In this document: positions 51,614 to 62,070 of the stretch, one piece after another | How the letters are laid out: every line of letters starts with the position of its first letter | How positions within the stretch are numbered: position 1 is the first letter of the stretch | Assembly (NCBI GenBank): GCA_051251725.1 | Contig: JBPOFN010000002.1 | Span: 124,001 to 188,000 of the forward strand | Direction of reading: 5' to 3' | DNA: 64,000 nucleotides | Origin: JALZUE01 sp051251725 | Lineage (GTDB): Bacteria; Pseudomonadota; Gammaproteobacteria; Enterobacterales; Alteromonadaceae | Program-made: the position numbers and the translations under genes | The notes under the pieces: model-generated | Told to the model about the DNA's origin: nothing | Database searches by the model: none | The model's input: the letters and a program-made list of their open reading frames with translations, nothing else

Positions 51614-53124
51614 TTTTTTGCTCCAAAAAATTGTGCTAATTCAGGATCATTGGTTGCTATCATTTTTTTAAAGATAACATCGTCGAATCGATTAATAATT
51701 TGCTGTAACTTAGGCTCTGTCGTGGCAATTAAGTTATGGTTTTCCGCGGGATCATTTTGCAGATCATAAAACTCATCATGACCGCGATTAATATAATCTT
51801 TGATCAATTTATATTTACCATTACTGTACATACGCATCGCAGAAACGGATTGATGTAAGGTCGAATAGGCGCCGTAATAGTCATCACTTAAACTGGCCTT
51901 TTCACCTAACAAAACCGGCAAATAATTATTGCCGCGCACAATGGTGTTTTCATCGGCTTGCGTCTGAGCAACAGCAACAAGTGTTGGAAACCAATCTAAA
52001 TTAGAGAAAGTAGAATAGCTGACAGAATTCGCTTTTATTTTGTTTGGCCAACGGACTATTGCCGGCACTTTAATACTGTTGTCGTACATATTAGGCCGCT
52101 GATTAGTTGGAATATTCTTAGTCGCTTGGGTGTTATGTTTTAACAGCCAATGACCATTCCCCTTGTGCCAAATACCGTTATGCCCCATGTTATAACCATG
52201 ATCAGAGGTAAAAACCACTAGCGTATCTTCGGCTAAATTCAAACGTTCAAGTTCAGCCATTAAATAACCTAAGTTACGATCAACACTACCAATGCTTGAT
52301 AAATAATCGCGCATCATTTGTTTAGTTCTTGCAATGTCTAAGTCAGGATAATCAGGGTTTGGTATTTTCATCTCCATATCTTTATATGGCGCAGCATCCG
52401 CTTCTGCTACCGGTAACCATTTAGTATGTGGGGCGCGGTAATGTAGTGATAATGCGAATTTTTTGTCTTGATGGCGCTGTAAAAAGTCAATCGCTTGTTT
52501 GGTTAAAATATCAGCGGTTAAACCTTCAAATTCTTTTTCAACACCAAGGATTTCTAATTTAGGATCTACAGTTTTAGCCCCACCTTCTCTAAAGCCAGTA
52601 AACTCATCATAGCCCTGCTTTGTTGGATGATATTTATCAAGCGTGCCTAAGTGCCACTTACCCACTAAGCCGGTGTAATAACCCGCTGTTTGTAACAATT
52701 CAGGCCAAGATACTAACGCGGGATCTAAACCTAAATTAGGCTCCATGCGCGTTAACGATTTATAAATAATATTGATCCAATCATCAATGCCTAATTCATA
52801 ACCATAACGCGAGGTTAATAACCCGGCCCGTGAAGGGCTACAAACTGGCGTTGTGGTGTAAGCATTTGGAAATCGCATGCCCTGGGCAGCTAATTTATCT
52901 AAATTAGGGGTAATGGCTTGTTCGTTACCGCTAAAACCGGCGCCCCATGGCGCTTGATCATCGGTATAAATAAAGAGAATATTCGGCGCAGAGTGACCAG
53001 TGGCATTAGCAACAGATGCTGCCTGACTGGCTGGATCACTATTGGCTGGTGAATTAAAACAGCCGCTTAAAAGCCCTGTTAGCACTGAAATGACAAAAAA
53101 TGGTGGGAAATAACTTAGCTTCAT
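51610..53124 (-). CDS. Sulfatase lipoprotein (S1 type, CxPxR)
   Basis: 504 residues. Lipobox LLSGC gives Cys22 as lipid anchor. The alkaline-phosphatase-fold sulfatase starts NILFIYTDDQ (metal Asp pair), with CSPSR at residues 95-99, where Cys95 would be converted to formylglycine, followed by LVGKWHLG and a VVFTSDHGYNMGHNG metal site. It removes sulfate esters from a polysaccharide or glycan. The maturing FGE or anSME must be encoded elsewhere. Confidence 0.93.
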   Translation of the reverse strand: MKLSYFPPFFVISVLTGLLSGCFNSPANSDPASQAASVANATGHSAPNILFIYTDDQAPWGAGFSGNEQAITPNLDKLAAQGMRFPNAYTTTPVCSPSRAGLLTSRYGYELGIDDWINIIYKSLTRMEPNLGLDPALVSWPELLQTAGYYTGLVGKWHLGTLDKYHPTKQGYDEFTGFREGGAKTVDPKLEILGVEKEFEGLTADILTKQAIDFLQRHQDKKFALSLHYRAPHTKWLPVAEADAAPYKDMEMKIPNPDYPDLDIARTKQMMRDYLSSIGSVDRNLGYLMAELERLNLAEDTLVVFTSDHGYNMGHNGIWHKGNGHWLLKHNTQATKNIPTNQRPNMYDNSIKVPAIVRWPNKIKANSVSYSTFSNLDWFPTLVAVAQTQADENTIVRGNNYLPVLLGEKASLSDDYYGAYSTLHQSVSAMRMYSNGKYKLIKDYINRGHDEFYDLQNDPAENHNLIATTEPKLQQIINRFDDVIFKKMIATNDPELAQFFGAKK

Positions 53125-53372
53125 GTTCGATCCGCGTTAATAAGTTTTATTCTGATAGCGATAATCCTACCTTAACTAGCATTATTAACACGAGTTATTT
53201 ACATAATTTTACACTTATATACAAATAAATAAGTTTACCAATAAATTACATTACAGTTAAAAACATAGTTAAAACATAGTTAAAAATAGTGCGCTAACCA
53301 GCAATTAAATGAACAATATATTGCCAAGCGACAACTAACAACCAGTGCATAGAACACAAAAAAAACAAGTGC

Positions 53373-56300
53373 TTATTTTTCCGTATTCTTCTGGGCGACA
53401 CTTGTTTGAACAAAGTATTTTTCATGCCAGCGCTTCTTCATTTCTTTAACAAAAACCAAGTCTTGCTTGTTTGTTCTTGGTACGAACAGCAAAAAGCTAT
53501 CCGCCGATTTTGGATAAACAGTAACGACAGTAAATTCATGGTCAGCGTCAGCAAAGTCGACCGTTATTTTACTAACGTCAGCAAAGGGTACTGAGTTTTT
53601 AACGAGCTGGTTAGCTTCATTAAACCAATAGGCAAAAACTCGGTTATCACTGTAACCTGCACCGTCATTTTTCATGCTTAAATAATCATCAGAATAAAAT
53701 GAAATCAGTTTATCTGGCCCTGCAATTAAGCCTTGTTGCTTTAAAAATTTAATATCGCTTGGTAATACTTTTTCAGCCGTAACAATTTGTTGATTAGGTA
53801 ATAGATAAAACTGTTTGGCGAATAAAAAGCTCATACTAGGAATAAATAAAATCAGCAACAAACTATGATGAAAACACCAAGCGTTATGCTGATATTTTGT
53901 CGTTGTGGTCGCCATCGTTATTAGCTCTGGCGTTTGCAAAAGACTATTAAGATCAGTGCTTGCGCTAGCATTAGCAACATAATCTACCAAGGGAATATAT
54001 AAAAAGCTGGTCGCAGCTAACGCCAGTAGCGCCAATTGATATTGTTGTAAGCTCAGCAGTATTATCGGTACTAAGTTTAAGACCGCAAAAATAGCGGCTA
54101 GCCATAACGGCGGTAACCGATTATTCAATGTTGATTTATTACTGTTATTTTTTAGCGCCTTAAACAATAAAAAATAACTTATTGATGAAAGGTATGCTCT
54201 AAATAGCGGCGTGATCGTTAAATTATCTTGCTGCTGTAACGCTTGCCAATTTCGATAAGCCCAATAACTTGGGTAAATACCTAAGCTTGTTATAGATAAG
54301 ACGATAAATTTAAACGCCCCAACCGCATAAAAAGTACGCTGAGTGAATGCCGCTTTATTGTTAAGCCTTTGTTGGCTTAGCTTTTTTCGCCAGCTAACAA
54401 TAAGTAAAATCAATAAAAGTAGATAAATCACTAAGCCGAAATAAAACCAATAAAAAACCTGCTGATTTTTTTGATGTTTAACAGCGACTACTTTAGCAAT
54501 TTCAGTAGCGCTACGTTCAACATTTGCTGTAGTGTCAGGCTCAGATTCCGAGTTAGGTGCAGTAGTATTAGTTGCATTGGCCAAGTCATTTAAACGCGCT
54601 GAATTAATTTTATCTTCACTAGCGAGGTTTTCAGACAACTTACTTTCTGCTGCTGTTGTTGCTAGGTTTTTATCAACTTCAGCTTTATTTTCTTTGGCTT
54701 TATCTGCGGCGGTTTCAATATCCTTTTGCAAGAGCTTATTAAAACTGTCTAATAAGCTTTCTTCAGGAAAACGCCTAATAATACCGTAATAAGCATTTTC
54801 TCTTACTTTGTCACGTGCCGCTAAATACTGCTCAATTTTATCAAACGGAATATGGTCGGATTTAGCCGTATATTGAAAGCTTAAGGTCAGTTTATTATCT
54901 TTAAATACCACCGATGATTGATAAGAGAAATAATCGTTCTCTTGTGAAAATTCCGCGTCGTCAAAACTCCAGTCATCTTCTTGAAAATTTATTTCAATCA
55001 CATTAATAATATTATTCGGATATTTTAACGCCAGGGGATCATCGCGCACCACTTTGCTCGGTTTAAACAAGGCATTGCGTACTTCATTAGGATAAAATTC
55101 AATTTCATGGCCTTCACTTTCTTTCGACCAAATATCATCAATTAAATAAAATTCATGCAGTTTAACTTTGCCCGCTTGCTGATCTCGGCTGACAATCACA
55201 TCGCCGGTTGAGCGTAATTTATTGTAAGTACCTTGATAATAGTTTTCATAACTTGCGGTGATTTCTTTAATGCCATCAGCGTCTAAGTCTTGCTCTTTAT
55301 ACATGGCTTGATCGCCACTATATTCTGATAACACTGAAAACTTTATGGTTTTAGTAATATCTGAGACCAAGTGATATTTTTCAACTATTTTAGAGAAGGA
55401 TTTTGGCGCTGTTTGTGCCATTGAGGTTAACTGACTTTGGCCTTTTTTTAAGATCAAACCATAACCATAATCTGGCTGATAAATGGTATCTAAAGCACCT
55501 TTTTGATAGCCCATTGTTGGATCAAGCCAATAACGTTCTCCTGCCAACTCCAAGGTCACCATGACATGATTAAATAAATTAATCGCTGGCGGTAACTCTT
55601 TTAACAGCTTGGTATTTTGGGTATCAACCAACACCGGAAAAGCGTCAATGTGAAGCGCCGCTAATATTTCAATAAATAGCACGGCTTTGTCTTTGCAATC
55701 ACCGTATCTTAATTTAACGGTTTCAAATGCTGGCGTTGGTAGGTGCGAGTTAACGCCCATTTCCAAGCCGACATAACGAATTTCATTTTGCGCATAATTA
55801 AGCGCTAATCTTATTTGCTCTTTGCTGTTAAGGGTTTGGACACGAATACCAGCGGCAATTTTTTCAATATCGGCATGAGGTTTACCAAACTGATAAAGCG
55901 GCAGTGCCCAGTTGACCACCGCGGCCCAATTTTTGGTTTCACTGAAAAACACCTGCCCATAAGGGTCATGCCAACTCGGTGATTGGCTGGCGATTTCTCG
56001 CGGCTTAGCTTTATGTAAACTTACTGAGTATTCTTGATATTCACCTAGCGGGTTTACCGCCACCGTTGAGTTAAAATTACGTTTAGTCACATATAACGGA
56101 TCATCTTTACCCCATAACACGCGAATAAATTGCCGCTGCACGGGGACCGACCAATTAACGTTTCTTTGATAAGCAAATAAGTTTTGATAAACAGGATTTG
56201 AGCCATAACGGCTATAGCTATAATCAAGACTGTCACCTTCGCGTAGATCATCGATTAAAATATTAACCGTCAGTTCACCGTGATAAAGCTGCTTTTTCAG

Positions 56301-56813
56301 ATCGGTTTCGCTATCAAAAACGGAAATTTTCGCCGTCGCTAATTTATCAATTTGTTGACCGTCGCGATGTAAAATCAGCTGGTGGATTACCAGCTTTTGA
56401 TAACTAGGATCATAAGCAAGGTTTAACTGCGAATTGGCATCAACCCCTGCTTTATTGACAAGGGTTTCGATATAACGGGCGTAATGCGCCTTTTCCTCTT
56501 GAGGCTCAACTTTAATTTGAGTATCTAATAAGCGATAATAAATGCCTTCTGATATTTCGCCTTTAGGGATCGCGTCAGTGAATGAAATATTACGGCGTCT
56601 AACCCAATCAGGTGTCGGCGCAATAATCACCTTTCGAGCTTGGCTGCCTGCCGCTTGCTGACTATTTACCGCAGGATTAATAACAGCCTCGGTATTATCC
56701 TGATTAGTAGCTTGAGCATTAGCGATTTGAAAACTAAAACAAAATCCTAAGGTGAAAAATAAAGATAACGCTGAAAAACCATGCCTAATTAAACGATTAA
56801 TTCGATAACTCAA
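53373..56813 (-). CDS. DUF3857/transglutaminase-like protein with C-terminal membrane domain
   Basis: 1146 residues: signal peptide, DUF3857 (about 100-270), transglutaminase-like core with YGDCKDKA (Cys near 369), LFNHVMVTL (His) and YWLDPTMG (Asp), then a DUF3858-like beta region, an Ala/Asn/Glu-rich linker (about 690-770), several membrane helices (about 785-980) including a TSLGIYPSYWAYRNW block seen in DUF4234-like proteins, and a soluble tail. DUF3857 proteins are usually about 650 residues, so this is a long fusion. The substrate is unknown; a peptidase or cross-linking role at the envelope is possible. Confidence 0.82.
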   Translation of the reverse strand: MSYRINRLIRHGFSALSLFFTLGFCFSFQIANAQATNQDNTEAVINPAVNSQQAAGSQARKVIIAPTPDWVRRRNISFTDAIPKGEISEGIYYRLLDTQIKVEPQEEKAHYARYIETLVNKAGVDANSQLNLAYDPSYQKLVIHQLILHRDGQQIDKLATAKISVFDSETDLKKQLYHGELTVNILIDDLREGDSLDYSYSRYGSNPVYQNLFAYQRNVNWSVPVQRQFIRVLWGKDDPLYVTKRNFNSTVAVNPLGEYQEYSVSLHKAKPREIASQSPSWHDPYGQVFFSETKNWAAVVNWALPLYQFGKPHADIEKIAAGIRVQTLNSKEQIRLALNYAQNEIRYVGLEMGVNSHLPTPAFETVKLRYGDCKDKAVLFIEILAALHIDAFPVLVDTQNTKLLKELPPAINLFNHVMVTLELAGERYWLDPTMGYQKGALDTIYQPDYGYGLILKKGQSQLTSMAQTAPKSFSKIVEKYHLVSDITKTIKFSVLSEYSGDQAMYKEQDLDADGIKEITASYENYYQGTYNKLRSTGDVIVSRDQQAGKVKLHEFYLIDDIWSKESEGHEIEFYPNEVRNALFKPSKVVRDDPLALKYPNNIINVIEINFQEDDWSFDDAEFSQENDYFSYQSSVVFKDNKLTLSFQYTAKSDHIPFDKIEQYLAARDKVRENAYYGIIRRFPEESLLDSFNKLLQKDIETAADKAKENKAEVDKNLATTAAESKLSENLASEDKINSARLNDLANATNTTAPNSESEPDTTANVERSATEIAKVVAVKHQKNQQVFYWFYFGLVIYLLLLILLIVSWRKKLSQQRLNNKAAFTQRTFYAVGAFKFIVLSITSLGIYPSYWAYRNWQALQQQDNLTITPLFRAYLSSISYFLLFKALKNNSNKSTLNNRLPPLWLAAIFAVLNLVPIILLSLQQYQLALLALAATSFLYIPLVDYVANASASTDLNSLLQTPELITMATTTTKYQHNAWCFHHSLLLILFIPSMSFLFAKQFYLLPNQQIVTAEKVLPSDIKFLKQQGLIAGPDKLISFYSDDYLSMKNDGAGYSDNRVFAYWFNEANQLVKNSVPFADVSKITVDFADADHEFTVVTVYPKSADSFLLFVPRTNKQDLVFVKEMKKRWHEKYFVQTSVAQKNTEK

Positions 56814-56945
56814 AAAGAAAATCCCTTTAAAAAAATGTCGCCTGTTTCATCTATTCTCAAATTGTTCAGCCGCTAATTAACTGCGAGCTATTACCAAGCA
56901 GACTGACTCAATAATAAATTCAAGCGTTAAAATAATCCGAACAAC

Positions 56946-57214
56946 TAGGGGCTGTTGATCTTTCGCGGTTAAATTTTGTTCGAAATAAAACCGTTTTAAT
57001 CGCGGCGAGCAGTGTGTAGCCTAGTCATTCTAAGCAAATACTGCTCAACAAAGAGTAAAACGTTTTTAGACGAATCCTTCGGACAGCGTTTGTAGGATAT
57101 TTTTACGGCGTTATCACCTTTTTATGTGGAATAACCACACGACAAAGGTTCTGCCTTGTATAAATACCCAACAAACTGCTGCAAAAATAATCTCGAAAGA
57201 TCAACAGCCCCCTA
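56946..57214. mobile_element. 265-bp MITE-like element with perfect 17-bp inner ends and TA flanks
   Basis: Left end GGGGCTGTTGATCTTTCG and right end, inverted, GGGGGCTGTTGATCTTTCG, directly bordered by TA on both sides as expected of TA-targeting transposons. No ORF long enough for a transposase. The remaining gap (56814-56945, 57215-57258) is AT-rich with nothing further seen. Confidence 0.8.
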
Positions 57215-57258
57215 GTTAAATTTTAACAGTAAGTAAAATAGCTTTGCTCAAGCTGAGA

Positions 57259-58212
57259 TTATTTATTCACCAAAGGTACAACAAATTTAAATATCTCACC
57301 ATAGATGATTTGAAATTGTTGATCGCTAAATCCTAAATGCCGACCTTTAGCTAATGTCACTAACTTATTGGCAACGCCCGCTTTTGTTAATTTTTCATGT
57401 AAAGCGATAGACTGTTCAATCGGCACCACTTGATCGGCATCGCCATGAATACTAATAACCGCGGGCGAATTTTTACTGACATAATTAATCGGGGAGTAGT
57501 GAGCAACTAACTTTGTAAACATCACCTCATTACCCGCCCATAATTTCGGATAATTCCAGCCATTGCGCGCAACAAAATAATCTGACAACTTAGCAATATC
57601 GGCAATGCCAAACCAATTTACTATTGCCTTAACATTTAACTTATCACCAACATATTGTTCATGTTTTGGCTGCTTATTAACAAGCCCAGCTAATAAGGCT
57701 AAATGGCCACCGGCAGAATCACCAGAAACAACAATATTATGACGGTCAATGGCATATTCATCGGCGTGCTGTGCCAACCACTGGAGTGCTAATAATACGT
57801 CATCTGCCGCTTGTGGCGCGGTCCCGCCGCCAACGCGATATTCGACATTAACAACATTCCAACCTTTTTGCAGATAATGCATTAATGACCATAAAGCCGA
57901 CTCTTTCACGCCGCCATGCCAAGCGCCGCCGTGAATATAAATTAACGTCGGCTTAGCTTGAGTGTCCGTGACAAAATACTTTGGTGGTCCTTGCCACTGC
58001 CCCTGACGATAAATATCAAGTTTTTGCCGAGCTAAATCGCCATAAGCAATGTTGTTGGTTGCATTAAAACGCTGCGCCCAAAAGCTATTTTCACTCGCGG
58101 CTAACACTTGCGTATTGGGCTGCTCAACGGCCACCGCTTGCAAAGTGCAACCGGCGCTGATAATAAATAATCGCAACAATACCCATGGCGATAATAGTGA
58201 ATTAACTTTCAT
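57259..58212 (-). CDS. Secreted alpha/beta-hydrolase (esterase/carbohydrate esterase-like)
   Basis: 317 residues with an N-terminal export signal; ISAGC at residues 18-22 could be a lipobox. The hormone-sensitive-lipase/BD-FAE pattern is visible: oxyanion HGGAW (94-98), Ser166 in VSGDSAGGH, Asp in HGDADQVVP and the closing His in GRHLGF. It should hydrolyse short acyl esters, perhaps acetyl groups on polysaccharides, in line with the sulfatase/glycosidase genes nearby. Not in an obvious operon. Confidence 0.85.
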   Translation of the reverse strand: MKVNSLLSPWVLLRLFIISAGCTLQAVAVEQPNTQVLAASENSFWAQRFNATNNIAYGDLARQKLDIYRQGQWQGPPKYFVTDTQAKPTLIYIHGGAWHGGVKESALWSLMHYLQKGWNVVNVEYRVGGGTAPQAADDVLLALQWLAQHADEYAIDRHNIVVSGDSAGGHLALLAGLVNKQPKHEQYVGDKLNVKAIVNWFGIADIAKLSDYFVARNGWNYPKLWAGNEVMFTKLVAHYSPINYVSKNSPAVISIHGDADQVVPIEQSIALHEKLTKAGVANKLVTLAKGRHLGFSDQQFQIIYGEIFKFVVPLVNK

Positions 58213-58447
58213 CTTATATAATTCTATACTTTTATATTTAAACCAATATTACTGTTATTCAATAACAATGTCTCTGGTGTCCGTCAGTTTTTAAAATTAT
58301 ACCCGCATCAAAACTTTGTAACACTTAAAGTCGATTATTCAGTGGTTTGAATAAATAGATTAGGCTAAGCTCATTGCTTATCTGATTAATTAAACCAGTG
58401 AAATAAAATGACTTTTCACAAAAATAAAAAAATCAAAGGACTGTTTA

Positions 58448-61351
58448 ATGAAAAAAACGCTTACCCAACTATCACTTGTTATTCCTATTACTTTACTCAG
58501 TTATGGCTGCAATACTGCGCCGAACATAACAACTGATAACTTCAGCGAAAACAGCTCTGTGCAAACACTCGCCAAATTCACCGGCCAAGTCCCTGTTGAT
58601 CCAAATGTCATCAAAGGCGAGCTTGCCAATGGCATCAAATACCTTATTCGTAAAAACAGCAAACCTGAAAAACGCGCTGAAATTCGCTTAGTCATTAACG
58701 CCGGCTCAGTATTAGAAGATGAAAGCCAGTTAGGTTTTGCTCATTTTGCCGAACATATGGCCTTTAACGGCACCGAAGACTTTAAGAAACAAGAAATTAT
58801 TGAATACGTACAATCAATCGGTATGAAGTTTGGTGCACATTTAAATGCTCATACTTCTTTTGATGAAACGGTTTATAAACTGCAAATACCAACCGATGAT
58901 AAAAAAACCTTAGAAAAAGGCATTCATATTCTAGAAAACTGGGCTCATAAAATCAGTTTTGAACCAGAAGAAATCGATAAAGAACGCGGCGTAGTTATCG
59001 AAGAAATGCGCACCCGCCAAGGTGCCAACACCCGCGTCATGTACAAACAATTACCGGTATTATTTAAAGACAGTCAATATGCCAAGCGCTTGCCTATTGG
59101 CACACAAGAAATACTTGCTAGCGGTAAACACGAAGATCTTATTCGCTTTTATAAAGACTGGTATCGCCCTGAGTTAATGTCATTAATTGCCGTAGGTGAT
59201 TTTGAGCCTGCTGAAGTAAAAGCGCTATTTGAACAATATTTTGCCAATATTAAAGCCGCTAAGGCCAATCCGCCAGCCCGCACCAACTTTACCATTGCCA
59301 ATAATGTTAAACCTTATATTAGTATTGAAACCGATCCTGAATTAGTACGAACCATAGTGAATATTCAGGTGAAACAACCATTATTTGAACCGCATAATTA
59401 CCAAGAAAGCCGCGAAGCGTTAAAACATCAGCTTTTTATTGGCATGCTAAACAGCCGTTATAACGATTATATTTTAAAACCTGATGCGACAGTAATTGGC
59501 GGCGGCGGACATTTTAGTCGTTCATTTGGCGATAAAAGTATGTTTTCTATCGGCGCAGCTGTTAAACCAGGACAAGCAAAAGACGCTTTAGCGTTTTTAT
59601 TAACGGAAGTGAATCGCACAATTCAGCATGGTTTTAGTGAATCAGAATTTACGCGCCAAAAAGCAGCGATCACCAATCGCTTTGAAAAAATGGCCAAAGA
59701 AGCCAACAACTTAGAATCAAGAAGTTTAGCGGCTGAATATGTTCGTCATTTTATGAAAAATGAAAATATTCCAGGTGTAATCCACGAAAATGAAATAACA
59801 CAACATTTTATCCCGACTATTACTTTGGCTGAGGTTAATGCTATTGGTCAGCAATGGTTAACCAAAGAAAATCGTTTGATTGCTATTTATGGCCCTGACT
59901 CAGAAAAAGAAAATTTACCCACCAGCGAAGAAGTGATTTCAATTTGGCACGATATTGACCAGCAAAAGTTAAGTGCATACCAAGACGTAAAAATAGCTGA
60001 GCAGCTAATGTCACCGCCAACTCAAATTGGCGCTGTCGTCGAAAAAACTTATGACGATGCTTTAGACTTTCATACTTGGACTTTAAGTAACGGCGTAAAA
60101 GTTTTATTAAAACAAACCGACTTTAAAGAAGACGCGATTGAATTTTCAGCCCGTAGTAAAGGCGGCTTTTCATTAGCCAATGATGACACCTTAAAACAAA
60201 TTTTATTTGCCCCATATATTACCCAAATGATGGGCGTTAGTGAGCTAAGTGCCAGCGACTTCAATAAATATATGCAAGGTAAGTCGTTTAAACTCTCGGC
60301 AAAAATTAATGATCGTCACCAAAGTTTAACTGGCAATAGCTCGGTTAAAGACCTTGAAGACTTTATGCAGCTATTACACTTAAGATTTCAAAAACCGCGA
60401 CACGATCAAGCGGCCTTTGATACCTTTATTGCCCGTGCTACTCCTTATTATGAAAACAGCTTAAATAGTCCACAAGGTGTGTTTAATGAAGCGATACGTG
60501 TAAAACAACATGCCAATAACCCTCGTTCAGTAAAAATGGATGCAGCAGCGATTAAAGGACATAATTTAGCTAGCTCACTGGCGTTTTTTCATCAACGTTT
60601 TGCCAATGCCAAAAACTTTAATTTCATTTTTGTCGGTAATATCGAGTTAGATAAAATGGAAACTTTATTAGCAACTTATGTCGCAACCTTACCGACAGTT
60701 GCTGCAAAAGAAACATGGAAAAAACGACCTGATCTTAGAAACAAAGGGAAATTATCGCTAACGGTAGAAAAAGGCCTAGAGCCGAAAGCAAATGTTGTGA
60801 TCAAGCTATTTGGTGACAGCCAATGGTCACATCAAGAAGTGCGTAAATTTAAAACCCTAAAAAACGTGTTAAACACGATTTTAAGAGAACGTATTCGTGA
60901 AGAAAAAAGTGGTGTCTATGGCGTTCGAGTAGGCGGAAATTTTTCTAAAGACGACAACCAATACAACTTAAGCATTTCATTTAGCTGTGATCCGCTGCGC
61001 GCAGAGGAGCTGACCTTAGAAATTCAAAAAATATTTGAAGAGCTAAAAACTGACATAGTCGACGCTAAATACGTTAACAACTATATCGAGCAAGAGTTAA
61101 AGTCACGCGAAATAAAAATGAAGCAAAATGGCTTTTGGCGTGACCATTTAACTTGGCTTGCTGAGCCTGATAATCAAACTTTGAGTTTTACAGCTAGTGA
61201 CGAATTATTAAAATCAATGTCGGCTGAGCAAGTGCAAATGTCAGCCAAACATTATTTAAATTTAGCTGACAGCTTGGTCGCCACACTACTGCCAGAAGTA
61301 GAGGCGCTGGCTGATGCCGAGCATAACAACGAGGCCAACATAATAGAGTAG
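58448..61351 (+). CDS. M16-family zinc protease lipoprotein
   Basis: 967 residues; lipobox LLSYGC marks Cys21. Inverted zinc motif HFAEH (His99, Glu102, His103) and the distal Glu in VVIEEMRTR near 178 give an active N-terminal M16 domain; a second, inactive-looking half follows (about 540-960). PqqL/YmxG-like periplasmic peptidases of this size degrade peptides or outer-membrane-imported substrates. AAGGA precedes the ATG. Confidence 0.92.
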   Translation: MKKTLTQLSLVIPITLLSYGCNTAPNITTDNFSENSSVQTLAKFTGQVPVDPNVIKGELANGIKYLIRKNSKPEKRAEIRLVINAGSVLEDESQLGFAHFAEHMAFNGTEDFKKQEIIEYVQSIGMKFGAHLNAHTSFDETVYKLQIPTDDKKTLEKGIHILENWAHKISFEPEEIDKERGVVIEEMRTRQGANTRVMYKQLPVLFKDSQYAKRLPIGTQEILASGKHEDLIRFYKDWYRPELMSLIAVGDFEPAEVKALFEQYFANIKAAKANPPARTNFTIANNVKPYISIETDPELVRTIVNIQVKQPLFEPHNYQESREALKHQLFIGMLNSRYNDYILKPDATVIGGGGHFSRSFGDKSMFSIGAAVKPGQAKDALAFLLTEVNRTIQHGFSESEFTRQKAAITNRFEKMAKEANNLESRSLAAEYVRHFMKNENIPGVIHENEITQHFIPTITLAEVNAIGQQWLTKENRLIAIYGPDSEKENLPTSEEVISIWHDIDQQKLSAYQDVKIAEQLMSPPTQIGAVVEKTYDDALDFHTWTLSNGVKVLLKQTDFKEDAIEFSARSKGGFSLANDDTLKQILFAPYITQMMGVSELSASDFNKYMQGKSFKLSAKINDRHQSLTGNSSVKDLEDFMQLLHLRFQKPRHDQAAFDTFIARATPYYENSLNSPQGVFNEAIRVKQHANNPRSVKMDAAAIKGHNLASSLAFFHQRFANAKNFNFIFVGNIELDKMETLLATYVATLPTVAAKETWKKRPDLRNKGKLSLTVEKGLEPKANVVIKLFGDSQWSHQEVRKFKTLKNVLNTILRERIREEKSGVYGVRVGGNFSKDDNQYNLSISFSCDPLRAEELTLEIQKIFEELKTDIVDAKYVNNYIEQELKSREIKMKQNGFWRDHLTWLAEPDNQTLSFTASDELLKSMSAEQVQMSAKHYLNLADSLVATLLPEVEALADAEHNNEANIIE

Positions 61352-61387
61352 CTAACCGCAAAAATATAATTTAAGCTAAGCAAATTA

Positions 61388-61425
61388 AAAAGCGCATTTA
61401 AGTTAAAACTTAAATGCGATTTTTT
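61388..61425 (+). terminator. Bidirectional-looking terminator after the M16 gene
   Basis: Stem AAGCGCATTTAAGTT/AACTTAAATGCG with a small loop and a six-T run, about 35 bp past the M16 stop. Confidence 0.8.
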
Positions 61426-61634
61426 GTGTTAATGTCATCACTACCGAATGCTTGGCAATTAAATCAAGATATTGATGAAAATGCCGTTTTTAGCTGACAA
61501 AAAGCATCATTAATGCGCAAAAGTGTCAATATCTAGCGTTAAATAAAATTTTTTATTGTAAAAAAGGCCGGTTTTTAGCTACTCTTAGCATCCATTTTTA
61601 AGCCCTCTGTGGGCATCAGGTATTTATTACAAAT

Positions 61635-62009
61635 ATGGCTTCTCGAATTAGTATTATAGAAAGTTTAGAAATAATTAAAGTATTATATACTGGGCATGTT
61701 TCACTTGATGAAAGGGTGAATATTCTTCATGAAATTTGTACTGACTATCATCGTAAATTTCCGCAATTAAAAGTATTAATTGATGCGAGAAAAGTTACCC
61801 AAGCGATGACACAAGCCGAGCAGCTTGTTTTTGGTACTTATGTTGCTTCAAGAGATGAAATGCGTAAAGCGTTAGTGGCGGTCATCGTCAATCCCGGTCA
61901 AATAATTAATGACATGGCTATCAGTGAGTCAAGTAAACTTGGCCACAAAGTTAACCTCTTTAATAGTGAAGACGATGCGCTAGCTTGGTTAGCCAGTGCA
62001 ACTATTTAA
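61635..62009 (+). CDS. SpoIIAA/STAS-like small protein
   Basis: 124 residues with no signal peptide. The pattern VLYTGHVSLDER, LKVLIDARKVTQ and VNLFNSEDDALAWL is that of SpoIIAA-like (STAS-fold) proteins widespread in marine bacteria, usually of unknown partner. No kinase or sulfate permease adjoins it. Confidence 0.75.
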   Translation: MASRISIIESLEIIKVLYTGHVSLDERVNILHEICTDYHRKFPQLKVLIDARKVTQAMTQAEQLVFGTYVASRDEMRKALVAVIVNPGQIINDMAISESSKLGHKVNLFNSEDDALAWLASATI

Positions 62010-62032
62010 CTGTTTTAGATTATTAAACCATT

Positions 62033-62070
62033 ACTCAAGTAGGTGCGAACATGCACTTACTTGAGTTTTG
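62033..62070 (+). terminator. Terminator after the SpoIIAA-like gene
   Basis: Stem ACTCAAGTAGGTGC/GCACTTACTTGAGT with a six-base loop, followed by TTTTG, about 24 bp past the stop. The remainder of the gap up to 62352 is AT-rich, with a 78-codon ORF I do not accept. Confidence 0.65.
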
